The position numbers and the translations under genes were made by a program. From contig CALMAR010000421.1 of assembly GCA_937859855.1 (NCBI GenBank), forward strand, positions 1 through 12,942: 12,942 bases of DNA. Direction: 5' to 3'. The stretch is from an uncultured Kineosporia sp. GTDB lineage: Bacteria; Actinomycetota; Actinomycetes; Actinomycetales; Kineosporiaceae. The stretch's first letter is position 1; every line of letters starts with the position of its first letter. Under the pieces are notes generated by a model, which did not search any database, had not been told where the DNA came from, and was given only the letters and a program-made list of their open reading frames with translations. Positions 1 to 6,085 of the stretch are shown here, piece after piece.

Positions 1-158
1 GACTGGAGCTGGACCCCCTGCGGTTTTATCTGGGTGAGCATAACCTGGGCGCGCGCGCCTCGGGCGGGGCCCGCGACCGGGGTCAGGACGGCGGCCAGTC
101 CGGTCAGGCCGTGGTAGGCCAGACGGATGGCCGGGGTGAGCAGGTCGAACGGGTTCAT
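1..158 (-). CDS. possible partial reading frame leaving the left edge (uncertain)
   Basis: An ATG at 158 opens a frame of 52 codons that reaches the left edge without a stop. Its third codon positions are mostly G or C, as in the surrounding genes, which argues for coding. The visible protein begins MNPFDLLTPAIRLAYHGL and continues with an LAAVLTPVAGPARGA stretch. That layout faintly recalls the first hydrophobic segment of actinobacterial YidC/Oxa1 insertases, but the following residues do not keep the resemblance. The same frame stays open upstream of 158 to beyond 240 with good codon bias, so the ATG may not be the true start. I see no clear ribosome binding site. It lies 82 bases downstream of the GNAT gene on the same strand. 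Function is not assigned. Confidence 0.33.
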   Translation of the reverse strand, partial: MNPFDLLTPAIRLAYHGLTGLAAVLTPVAGPARGARAQVMLTQIKPQGVQLQ

Positions 159-240
159 GGCGTGCTCGAGCGGGCCAGTCCGGCTGGCGATGGCCGGTGT
201 GACGGCGCCCGGGACCGAGGCCAAGAGAAACCGGTCAGCT

Positions 241-729
241 TTACAGGAGCGGTTTTTCGTACCAGTTCTGGGAGTAAGGATTGGTGTTGTAGCGCGGGAT
301 CTCGATGTAGCCGAGGCGGGTGTACAGGCGCCGGGCCGCGTGCAGGTTGGACCGGGTGTCCAGGCGGACGGCGACACAACCGGCCGCTTGGGCCCGCTGC
401 TCCAGATCGAGCATCAGCCTCGCCCCTAGCCCCTGGCCGCGAGCGGCGGGGCTCACATGCAGATGCTTGACCTCGGCCATCCGCGAACTGTCCACCGCGC
501 CCAGCCAGTGCAATCCGCCACAGCCCAGCACCTGGCCTTCGCGATGGGCGACCAGCAGCAGCCCGCGGGGCGGTTCGAGGTCCGGCGACTGTATTTCGCC
601 CATCACCCGGCTGACCTCGTCGTCGCTCAGTTCGTGCCCATAGAAGACCGCGCCGACCGACGCGAAGTACGCGCGCAGCGCCTCCGTTCCCATCGCCGAT
701 CCAGGCGGCATCACGTCCAGAACAGTCAT
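241..729 (-). CDS. GNAT family N-acetyltransferase
   Basis: A 162-residue protein with the GNAT fold signature, so it probably transfers an acetyl group from acetyl-CoA to an amine in the cytoplasm; the substrate is unknown. The acetyl-CoA pyrophosphate loop (motif A) is at residues 92-106, with the core RGQGLG at 97-102. It is preceded by the usual beta-4 strand (EVKHLHVSP). The later VRLDTRSNLHAARRLYTRLGY stretch (121-141) is the typical motif B region with the LY..LGY element. The length is normal for single-domain GNATs. I chose the ATG at 729 because the protein matches the family from there. The frame stays open upstream to 882, but that stretch runs into azlD and is not GNAT-like. No strong Shine-Dalgarno is visible. 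It lies 77 bases downstream of azlD on the same strand and may be cotranscribed. Confidence 0.85.
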   Translation of the reverse strand: MTVLDVMPPGSAMGTEALRAYFASVGAVFYGHELSDDEVSRVMGEIQSPDLEPPRGLLLVAHREGQVLGCGGLHWLGAVDSSRMAEVKHLHVSPAARGQGLGARLMLDLEQRAQAAGCVAVRLDTRSNLHAARRLYTRLGYIEIPRYNTNPYSQNWYEKPLL

Positions 730-806
730 CCGTCTGATTGTGACACTACGGATGATCTTCTGCGTCCCCAGCCCAGGCCGCATGAAGGAACGGTGTGGCG
801 CGATCC

Positions 807-1124
807 TCAGCCAGTCAGCGCTCGCAGCAGCACGGTGATCGCGATCGCGCCCGCCAGGCAGCCGAGATCGGGAACCTGCCACCAGCGCAGCACGGCGGCC
901 ACGGGAAGGGACGGCAGCAAAGTCCAGTCCAGGTCGCGCCAGTGCGGGCCCAGTAGCTCGGCCACGATCAGGCCGGCCAGCAGGGCCGGGGCCAGAGCGT
1001 CGATGACCAGCTTCGCCCGGGGCGGCAGTTCGGCGTCCCGCAGCAGCATGGGCCCGGCGGCGCGCAAGGCGATGCAGATCACCGCCACGATGATCACGGC
1101 GGGCCAGATCAGCTCCCGGTTCAT
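807..1124 (-). CDS. azlD: AzlD family branched-chain amino acid transport subunit
   Basis: A 105-residue membrane protein with about four hydrophobic segments (roughly residues 6-22, 40-58, 68-82 and 86-103), the size and layout of AzlD. AzlD works with the larger AzlC subunit as a two-component exporter of branched-chain amino acids or related compounds; resistance to azaleucine gave the family its name. The ATG at 1122-1124 overlaps the azlC stop (1121-1123) by 4 nt in the ATGA arrangement, so translation is probably coupled. That overlap decides the start: the longer frame to 1418 lies entirely inside azlC. The motif CIALRAAGPMLL (17-28) followed by a PPRAKLVIDALAPALLAGL stretch (34-52) is typical of the family. 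Substrate specificity cannot be read from the sequence. Confidence 0.88.
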   Translation of the reverse strand: MNRELIWPAVIIVAVICIALRAAGPMLLRDAELPPRAKLVIDALAPALLAGLIVAELLGPHWRDLDWTLLPSLPVAAVLRWWQVPDLGCLAGAIAITVLLRALTG

Positions 1125-1840
1125 GCCCCCGTCAGCCCGTCCTCCGGGGCCGGTCGCTGCGGCAGCAGCAGCACGGTCAGGGACGCGGCCGCGGAGGCCA
1201 GCAGGGCCAGGCCGGGCGAGGCGAAGGACAGGATGACGGCGCCGGCCACCATGGCCACTGCCGCCACCGTCACCGCGTGTCCACCGGCCCGGAACGCATC
1301 GACCAGGAGCAGCAGGAAGAAGGCCGGGAAGATCACATCTAGGCCCCAGCGATGGATGAACTCGGTAGAGGGGTTCAGCGTGGCTCCGATGATGGTGCCG
1401 GCCGCCCATGCGGGCCACTGCATGGCCGTCGCGGCCAGCAGCTTGGCCCGATCGAACCGTCCGTCACCGAGATACGAGCTGACCCAGGATCCGTCCACCA
1501 CGGCCTGCCCCTCGGCCCCCCGGCGTACTGGGCCGCCCTTCAGGCTGCGCGCCACTGCCATCCCCATCGGCAGGTAGCGCAGGTTCATCAGGGTCGCGGC
1601 GACCACCGCCGCGCCCAGGCCGCCGCCTCCGGCCAGGGTGGTGAGGACCGCGAACTGGGCCGACCCGGAGAACGCGGCCATCGAGAACACTCCGGTCTGC
1701 AGCGGATCCCAGCCGGCTCCGCGGCTGAGGGCCCCGTAACTGATGCCCAGCGCCAAGGTGCCGATCGCCAGGCTGGCCCCGGTCCGCAGCCCGGCCCGCC
1801 AGCCAGCTGCCTCGGGCGTGATCGCAGCGTCGAAGCTCAT
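1121..1840 (-). CDS. azlC: AzlC family permease
   Basis: A 239-residue integral membrane protein of the AzlC family, the large subunit of the AzlCD exporter. Family motifs are visible in order: GISYGAL (32-38), FSGSAQFA (57-64), NLRYLPMG (86-93) and, near the middle, VVDGSWV (114-120). Several hydrophobic segments follow, including FPAFFLLLLVDAF (171-183) and two more before residue 227. The ATG at 1840 puts the N-terminus just ahead of the first membrane segment, as expected. GGAG lies only 2 bases upstream of it, closer than usual. A 28-bp dyad-symmetric element starts 10 bp upstream, and the divergent CGNR regulator begins 63 bp away. The pair is therefore probably controlled from that short intergenic region, perhaps by the neighbouring regulator. 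Export of branched-chain amino acids is inferred from the family. Confidence 0.9.
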   Translation of the reverse strand: MSFDAAITPEAAGWRAGLRTGASLAIGTLALGISYGALSRGAGWDPLQTGVFSMAAFSGSAQFAVLTTLAGGGGLGAAVVAATLMNLRYLPMGMAVARSLKGGPVRRGAEGQAVVDGSWVSSYLGDGRFDRAKLLAATAMQWPAWAAGTIIGATLNPSTEFIHRWGLDVIFPAFFLLLLVDAFRAGGHAVTVAAVAMVAGAVILSFASPGLALLASAAASLTVLLLPQRPAPEDGLTGA

Positions 1841-1850
1841 GGCTCCAGGC

Positions 1851-1878
1851 TAATGCCCAAATTGGATTTTGCGCATTA
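1851..1878. promoter_or_regulatory. 28-bp dyad-symmetric candidate operator between azlC and the CGNR regulator
   Basis: The ends are perfect inverted copies, TAATGC (1851-1856) and GCATTA (1873-1878). Partial inner symmetry follows, CAAAT against ATTTTG, and the centre is AT-rich, unlike the surrounding GC-rich DNA. It fills nearly half of the 63-bp gap between two divergent starts, so a bound protein could control both azlCD and the regulator gene. Which protein binds is inference. The neighbouring CGNR protein is one candidate. An Lrp/AsnC-type protein acting from elsewhere is another, since Lrp-family proteins control many amino acid exporters. Confidence 0.55.
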
Positions 1879-1903
1879 GGAGATTCGGAGCGACGATGCT
1901 GGT

Positions 1904-2509
1904 ATGGCGCATGGCGGTCGCTGGGGCCGGATCGGCGGGCACGTCGTCCTCGACCTGGTCGACAGCCAGTCCTGGCGCTTCGACGACGCGCGCCGGGTGG
2001 ACCGGATGCCCGATGTGGCCGCTCTGATCGAATGGGCCACCGACCGGGGGCTGATCACGCTGCCCGCGGCGGCGGCACTGACCCAGCAGCACAGGGGGGA
2101 TGGCCGTCCGGGCACCGCCGCCCTCCGCCAGGTGCGCGCGCTGAGGGCCGCGATGACCGGCGTCCTGGATGCCAAGATCGCTGGTGAGCGTCCAGACGCC
2201 AGGCAGCTGCAATGGCTGCGGCGGCGCTTCGAGGAAGCGCTGAGCATGGCCGACGTGGCGGCCGAACTACCCCTGAGCTGGAACATCGAGCCAGCCAGCC
2301 TGGCTCAGCTGGCCCATCTGGTGGCGCTGCGGTGCGGCGACTTCCTGCGCCGCGATCACCCCGGACTGCGCTGCTGCGAAGCGCCGGGCTGCGGCTGGCT
2401 CTTCCTCGACACCTCTCGCAATCACAGCCGCCGCTGGTGCGCTCCGCAGGACTGCGGCAATCGGGTCCGGGTCGCCCGGCACACGCGGCTGGGACGCCCC
2501 CAGACTTAG
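1904..2509 (+). CDS. CGNR zinc finger / ABATE domain transcriptional regulator
   Basis: A 201-residue protein of the ABATE plus CGNR family, thought to be stress-responsive transcription regulators. The N-terminal ABATE domain starts with GGHVVLDLVDSQSWR (11-25) and includes LIEWATDRGLI (41-51), the typical family opening. The C-terminal zinc finger spans about 157-192. Cys157 or Cys158, Cys163, Cys179 and Cys184 are the likely metal ligands, and the CGNR signature is at 184-187, followed by a basic tail. The ATG at 1904 is preceded by GGAG at 1887-1890, rather far at 13 bases. The gene is divergent from azlC, which suggests it controls azlCD, itself or both through the dyad at 1851-1878. Its stop codon overlaps the convergent gnd stop by 4 nt. 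No ligand can be inferred. Confidence 0.85.
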   Translation: MAHGGRWGRIGGHVVLDLVDSQSWRFDDARRVDRMPDVAALIEWATDRGLITLPAAAALTQQHRGDGRPGTAALRQVRALRAAMTGVLDAKIAGERPDARQLQWLRRRFEEALSMADVAAELPLSWNIEPASLAQLAHLVALRCGDFLRRDHPGLRCCEAPGCGWLFLDTSRNHSRRWCAPQDCGNRVRVARHTRLGRPQT

Positions 2510-3963
2510 TGGCTGGACGGCTCGGTCTCGATCTCGGTCCGGCCCAGCGACCAGAGGGTGTGGAAGACACCCGGCTTGTCCACGCGCTGGTAGGTGTGAG
2601 CGCCGAAGAAGTCGCGCTGAGCCTGGATCAGGGCCGCCGGTAGCCGTTCGGCTGCCAGGGAATCGAAGTAGGCCAGCGCCGAGGAGAAGCCGGGCGCCGG
2701 AATTCCGGACAACGCGGCAATCGAGACGATCCGCCGCCAGGCGGCCTCACCGTCGGCCACCGCCTTGGCGAAGTACGGATCGGCCAGCAGCGTGGTCAGC
2801 TCCGGGTTCTTGTCGTAGGCCTCGACGATCCGGTTCAGGAACCGGGCCCGGATGATGCAACCGCCCCGCCAGATCTTGGCGATCGCACCCTTGTCGATGT
2901 CCCAGTCGTACTGCTGGGCCCCGGCGATGATCGCGTCGAAGCCCTGGGCATAGGCCACCACCTTGGAGGCGTAGAGAGCAGCCCGGACGTCGTCCTCGAA
3001 ACTCTCGCCCACCTCCTGTATCTGCGGCCGGTCGGTGACCGTGTCCCGGACGGCGGCCCGCTGGTCCGGCTTGGACGAGACCGCCCGGGCGAACACGGCT
3101 TCAGCGATCCCCGAGACGGGGATGCCCAGGCCGACCGCGTTCTGCACGGTCCAGACGCCGGTGCCCTTCGAGCCGGCCTGGTCGAGGATCACGTCCACCA
3201 GCGGTTTACCGGTCTGGGCATCCTTCTGCCGCAGCACCTCGGCGGTGATCTCGATCAGGTAGGACTCCAGGTCACCCTCGTTCCAGGCCGCGAACACCTC
3301 GGCCAGGGCGTCGGTGTCGTGACCTCCCACCCGGCGCAGCAGGTCGTAGGACTCGGCGATCAGCTGCATGTCGGCGTACTCGATGCCATTGTGGATCATC
3401 TTGACGAAGTGACCGGCTCCGTCGGTGCCGACGTGGGTGACACAGGGCTCGCCTTCAGCCACCGCGGCGATCGAGCGCAGGATCGGTCCGAGCGTCTCCC
3501 AGGCCTCGGCCGAGCCGCCGGGCATGATCGACGGGCCGTTCAGCGCCCCCTCCTCGCCACCGGAGATGCCGGTGCCGACGAAGTTGAGGCCCCGCTCGCG
3601 CAGTTCACTCTCGCGCCGGATGGTGTCGATGAAGTTGGCGTTGCCGCCGTCCACGATGATGTCGCCCGGCTCGAAGCGGTCAGCCAGTTGCTGGATGACC
3701 GCGTCGGTGCCCCGCCCGGCCTGCACCATGATGATTGCGGTGCGCGGCTTGGCCAGGGCCGCGACGAAGTCGTCGATCGACTCGAAGGAGAGAAAACCCG
3801 CCTCCGGGTGCTCCGTGATCAGGTCCTGGGTCCGGGCGTAGGTGCGGTTGTAGACCGCGACCGTGTTGCCCTCCCGGCTGGCCAGGTTGCGGGCCAGGTT
3901 CGACCCCATCACGGCCAGACCGGCCACGCCGATGTTGGCCTGGGCAACAGTTGATTCGCTCAT
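2506..3963 (-). CDS. gnd: 6-phosphogluconate dehydrogenase, decarboxylating
   Basis: A 485-residue enzyme of the oxidative pentose phosphate pathway. It converts 6-phosphogluconate and NADP+ to ribulose 5-phosphate, CO2 and NADPH in the cytoplasm. The N-terminal Rossmann motif GVAGLAVMGSNLA is followed by VAVYNRT, where the Arg-Thr pair fits NADP over NAD. The substrate-binding motifs GTGISGGEEGA and HFVKMIHNGIEY, with its catalytic Lys and nearby His-Asn, are intact, as is the later WRGGCIIRARFL. The length is slightly above that of E. coli Gnd. The frame allows a GTG start three codons earlier (3972), but AAAGG lies 8-12 bases before the ATG at 3963, so I chose the ATG. The gene follows the polysialyltransferase-like gene by 66 bases on the same strand and may be the last gene of that run. 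It converges on the CGNR gene. Confidence 0.95.
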   Translation of the reverse strand: MSESTVAQANIGVAGLAVMGSNLARNLASREGNTVAVYNRTYARTQDLITEHPEAGFLSFESIDDFVAALAKPRTAIIMVQAGRGTDAVIQQLADRFEPGDIIVDGGNANFIDTIRRESELRERGLNFVGTGISGGEEGALNGPSIMPGGSAEAWETLGPILRSIAAVAEGEPCVTHVGTDGAGHFVKMIHNGIEYADMQLIAESYDLLRRVGGHDTDALAEVFAAWNEGDLESYLIEITAEVLRQKDAQTGKPLVDVILDQAGSKGTGVWTVQNAVGLGIPVSGIAEAVFARAVSSKPDQRAAVRDTVTDRPQIQEVGESFEDDVRAALYASKVVAYAQGFDAIIAGAQQYDWDIDKGAIAKIWRGGCIIRARFLNRIVEAYDKNPELTTLLADPYFAKAVADGEAAWRRIVSIAALSGIPAPGFSSALAYFDSLAAERLPAALIQAQRDFFGAHTYQRVDKPGVFHTLWSLGRTEIETEPSSH

Positions 3964-4029
3964 GGCAGCCACCTTTCACGGGCGCCGCCAGCAGCGCCAG
4001 CTCTGAACAAGATGTCGATCAGGATCCGA

Positions 4030-5049
4030 TTAGACCTGGGCGGCCGGATCGGGGGCGCGGGCCGGGTAGTGCAGCGCACTGAGCCCGCTGCCATCCGGAA
4101 CCAGGTGACGGCGGGCGGCCTCGGGGACGTCCGGCAGCCACCACTCGTCCGGCACCGCGAACTCCTGGATGCGGGCAGCGGGAGCCACCATCCGCAGTGT
4201 GCTGACCGCGGTGGTGGGCAGAGTGATCAGCCGCTGCCGGGGAGTCAGCGCCCGCAGGCTGACCTCGACCGGTACCTCGCCGGGCGCGATCGACAGGCCC
4301 TCCACCCGCGACAGCGGGCCGAGCGTGCTGGCGTCCTCGCGGCGGTGCGGGCGGTAGGTCACCGGCCCTTCGTGGGCGACGGACCGGACCCAGTCCAGGT
4401 AGGGCTGGGCGGAGATCAGCCGGGTGGCCACCATGGACGTGCCCAGCACCACGGTCTCGGCATCGCCGACCGGGTCGCCGGGCAGGCTGCGCAGCCAGGC
4501 GAAGTCATGCCGGCTGACCGGGATGCCGGCCCGCTCTGCGGCGGCCACCACCGAGTCCGGCAGGTGCATGGCGGTGACCATCCGCAACCGGCGGCGCCGG
4601 GACAACCGCCGCAGGCGGCGCAGGGCCAGCTCAGCCAGGAATCTCCGGGACGGGGTCGGGTGGATGTGCGGCCGGACCAGCCGCAGCTCCCGGCCGACCA
4701 GGGCGTCCATCACCCGGCGGGTGGAGCGGCCGTCGTCCAGCAGGGTCACGCCACGAGGGCGGCTGGACAGCAGCAGCAGGTGCACTTCACCCGAGAAGGC
4801 ATCCCCGATGGCGAGGTTGCCGTTGTAGGTGTGCGGCGCACGAGCCGCCGGCAGGATCCGGGCCCCCGGCGGCAGGCCCAGTCGCCGGAGTTCGGCCACC
4901 GTGCGCTGCAGCGACCGGACTCCCCGGCGCGGGAGCACGGCGATGGTACGCGTCAGCTGCCCGGCCGAATGCGCTTCCAGCGCTCCAAGGAGCTGGAAGG
5001 GCGACTCGACCCAGGCCAGCGTGACGTCAGAACCCTCGACCGACCGCAC
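4030..5049 (-). CDS. polysialyltransferase / GT52-like glycosyltransferase
   Basis: A 339-residue protein resembling the bacterial polysialyltransferase/GT52 group, GT-B enzymes that transfer a nonulosonic acid from its CMP-activated form. It has the N-terminal ESPFQLLGALEA (15-26). LLDDGRST (103-110) contains the D/E-D-G motif of these families. YRPHRRED (232-239) sits where the family has its His-Pro motif, and LPTTAVSTL (277-285) resembles the Ser/Thr nucleotide-binding motif. The His is kept, but the Pro of the HP motif is replaced by Arg, which may weaken the assignment or mark a subfamily. No signal peptide or membrane span is seen, so it would act on the cytoplasmic face. It starts with GTG, 6 bases after the neuB-like stop, with G-rich SD-like sequence inside the neuB end. 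That tight spacing supports one operon and a nonulosonate donor. Another GT-B sugar transferase is possible. Confidence 0.6.
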   Translation of the reverse strand: MRSVEGSDVTLAWVESPFQLLGALEAHSAGQLTRTIAVLPRRGVRSLQRTVAELRRLGLPPGARILPAARAPHTYNGNLAIGDAFSGEVHLLLLSSRPRGVTLLDDGRSTRRVMDALVGRELRLVRPHIHPTPSRRFLAELALRRLRRLSRRRRLRMVTAMHLPDSVVAAAERAGIPVSRHDFAWLRSLPGDPVGDAETVVLGTSMVATRLISAQPYLDWVRSVAHEGPVTYRPHRREDASTLGPLSRVEGLSIAPGEVPVEVSLRALTPRQRLITLPTTAVSTLRMVAPAARIQEFAVPDEWWLPDVPEAARRHLVPDGSGLSALHYPARAPDPAAQV

Positions 5050-5055
5050 GCCCTT

Positions 5056-5928
5056 CTACCCCACCCGGCGCAGTTTCTTCTTCGGCCCCAGCTCGCTGTC
5101 GAACACGCGCTTCACGCCGTCCCCGAGCGCCTGGTTCACGATCCGGATGTCCCGGACCAGGTGCCGCAGGCCCTCCGGCTCCAGCGAGGCGGCCTGATCC
5201 GAGCCCCACATGGTCCGGTCCAGGGTGATGTGCCGCTCCACCGCGACTGCGCCCAGCGCCACGGCAGCAATGCTGATCTGCAGCCCCCGTTCGTGCCCGG
5301 AGTAACCCACCGGCACCCCGTAGCGAGCAGCGAGGGTCTGGATCGTGCGCAGATTCGCTTCTTCGACCGGCATCGGATACGTGGACGTCGCATGCAGCAG
5401 AACCAGCTTGTCCCGGCCCAGGGTCTCGACCGCCTGGTCGATCTCCTCCAGGGTCGACATGCCGGTGGAGCAGATGATCGGCTTGCCGGTGTCGCGCAGC
5501 GCCTCGAGCAACTCAATGTCGGTCACCGAGGCCGAGGCGACCTTGTGGGTGACGGCGCCGAACCGCTCCAGGAACTCCACTGACGGCACGTCCCAGGGCG
5601 AGGCGAACCATTGGATGTTCAGCTTCTGGCAGTAGTTGTCGATCTCGGTGTACTGGTCCTGCTCGAACTCCACCCGGTAGCGGTAGTCCAGATAGGTCAT
5701 CCGGCCCCACGGAGTGTCGCGCTCCACGGACCGCTGATCCTCCGGCACGCAGATCAGCGGCGTCCGCTTCTGGAACTTGACCGCGTCGCAGCCGGCGCCA
5801 GCGGCGATGTCGATCAGCTGTTTGGCGATCGCGACGTCGCCGTTGTGGTTCAGCCCGATCTCGGCGATCACATAGGTCGGGTGATCTGCGCCGACGAGCC
5901 TGTCACCAATGGCCACGGTCCTGGTCAA
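5056..5928 (-). CDS. neuB: N-acetylneuraminate/Kdn synthase family protein (NeuB/NANS type, no SAF domain)
   Basis: A 290-residue enzyme of the NeuB family, which condenses phosphoenolpyruvate with an N-acylmannosamine, mannose or their 6-phosphate to give a nine-carbon 2-keto-3-deoxy acid. The TIM-barrel motifs are complete: IAEIGLNHNGD (21-31), KFQKR (51-55), ICSTGMST (152-159), LLHATSTYP (177-185), GYSGHE (208-213), ERHITLDRTMWGSD (231-244) and ASLEP (247-251). GYSGHE with the ERHITLD and SLEP elements resembles animal NANS, which makes the 9-phosphate form, more than typical NeuB with its S-D-H-T. The protein stops where the C-terminal SAF (antifreeze-like) domain would begin; family members with it are about 340-360 residues. 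The start is TTG, with AGGAG 5 bases upstream. It is followed after 6 bases by the polysialyltransferase-like gene. The exact substrate is undecided. Confidence 0.85.
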   Translation of the reverse strand: MTRTVAIGDRLVGADHPTYVIAEIGLNHNGDVAIAKQLIDIAAGAGCDAVKFQKRTPLICVPEDQRSVERDTPWGRMTYLDYRYRVEFEQDQYTEIDNYCQKLNIQWFASPWDVPSVEFLERFGAVTHKVASASVTDIELLEALRDTGKPIICSTGMSTLEEIDQAVETLGRDKLVLLHATSTYPMPVEEANLRTIQTLAARYGVPVGYSGHERGLQISIAAVALGAVAVERHITLDRTMWGSDQAASLEPEGLRHLVRDIRIVNQALGDGVKRVFDSELGPKKKLRRVG

Positions 5929-6085
5929 ATGCTCTCCTCACATTTCGGCCTCGCGTGCATAGGCCAGCACGCGCACCCGGCTGACGATGCACAACCCGCT
6001 TCCGTGCGATCGTGATCGGAACGGGCTCCGGCCGAGCTTTCGGGAACGTCCAGCCGACCGAGCACCAGGCACAACGGCGGGGAGT
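5929..6085 (-). other. gap between the DUF6716 and neuB-like genes
   Basis: This 157-base stretch separates two same-strand genes. Its end carries the strong neuB Shine-Dalgarno (GAGGAG, 5932-5938 region). A short minus-strand frame ends with ATG TGA overlapping that ribosome site; its last residues would read SRVRVLAYAREAEM. It has no clear start and only moderate codon bias, so I do not call it a gene. I find no rho-independent terminator with a T-run and no convincing promoter. Read-through from the DUF6716 gene is therefore possible. Confidence 0.4.

Noticed and set aside
730..882. Longer start for the GNAT gene
   Set aside because: The upstream residues are not GNAT-like and overlap azlD; the family match begins at the ATG at 729.
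3319..3954. Plus-strand frame of 211 codons opposite gnd
   Set aside because: A shadow of gnd, whose motifs are complete on the other strand.
4012..5583. Long plus-strand frame of 523 codons
   Set aside because: It lies antisense to the neuB-like and polysialyltransferase-like genes, which have clear motifs. Its product is Gln/Pro/Arg-rich low complexity, typical of a shadow frame in GC-rich DNA.
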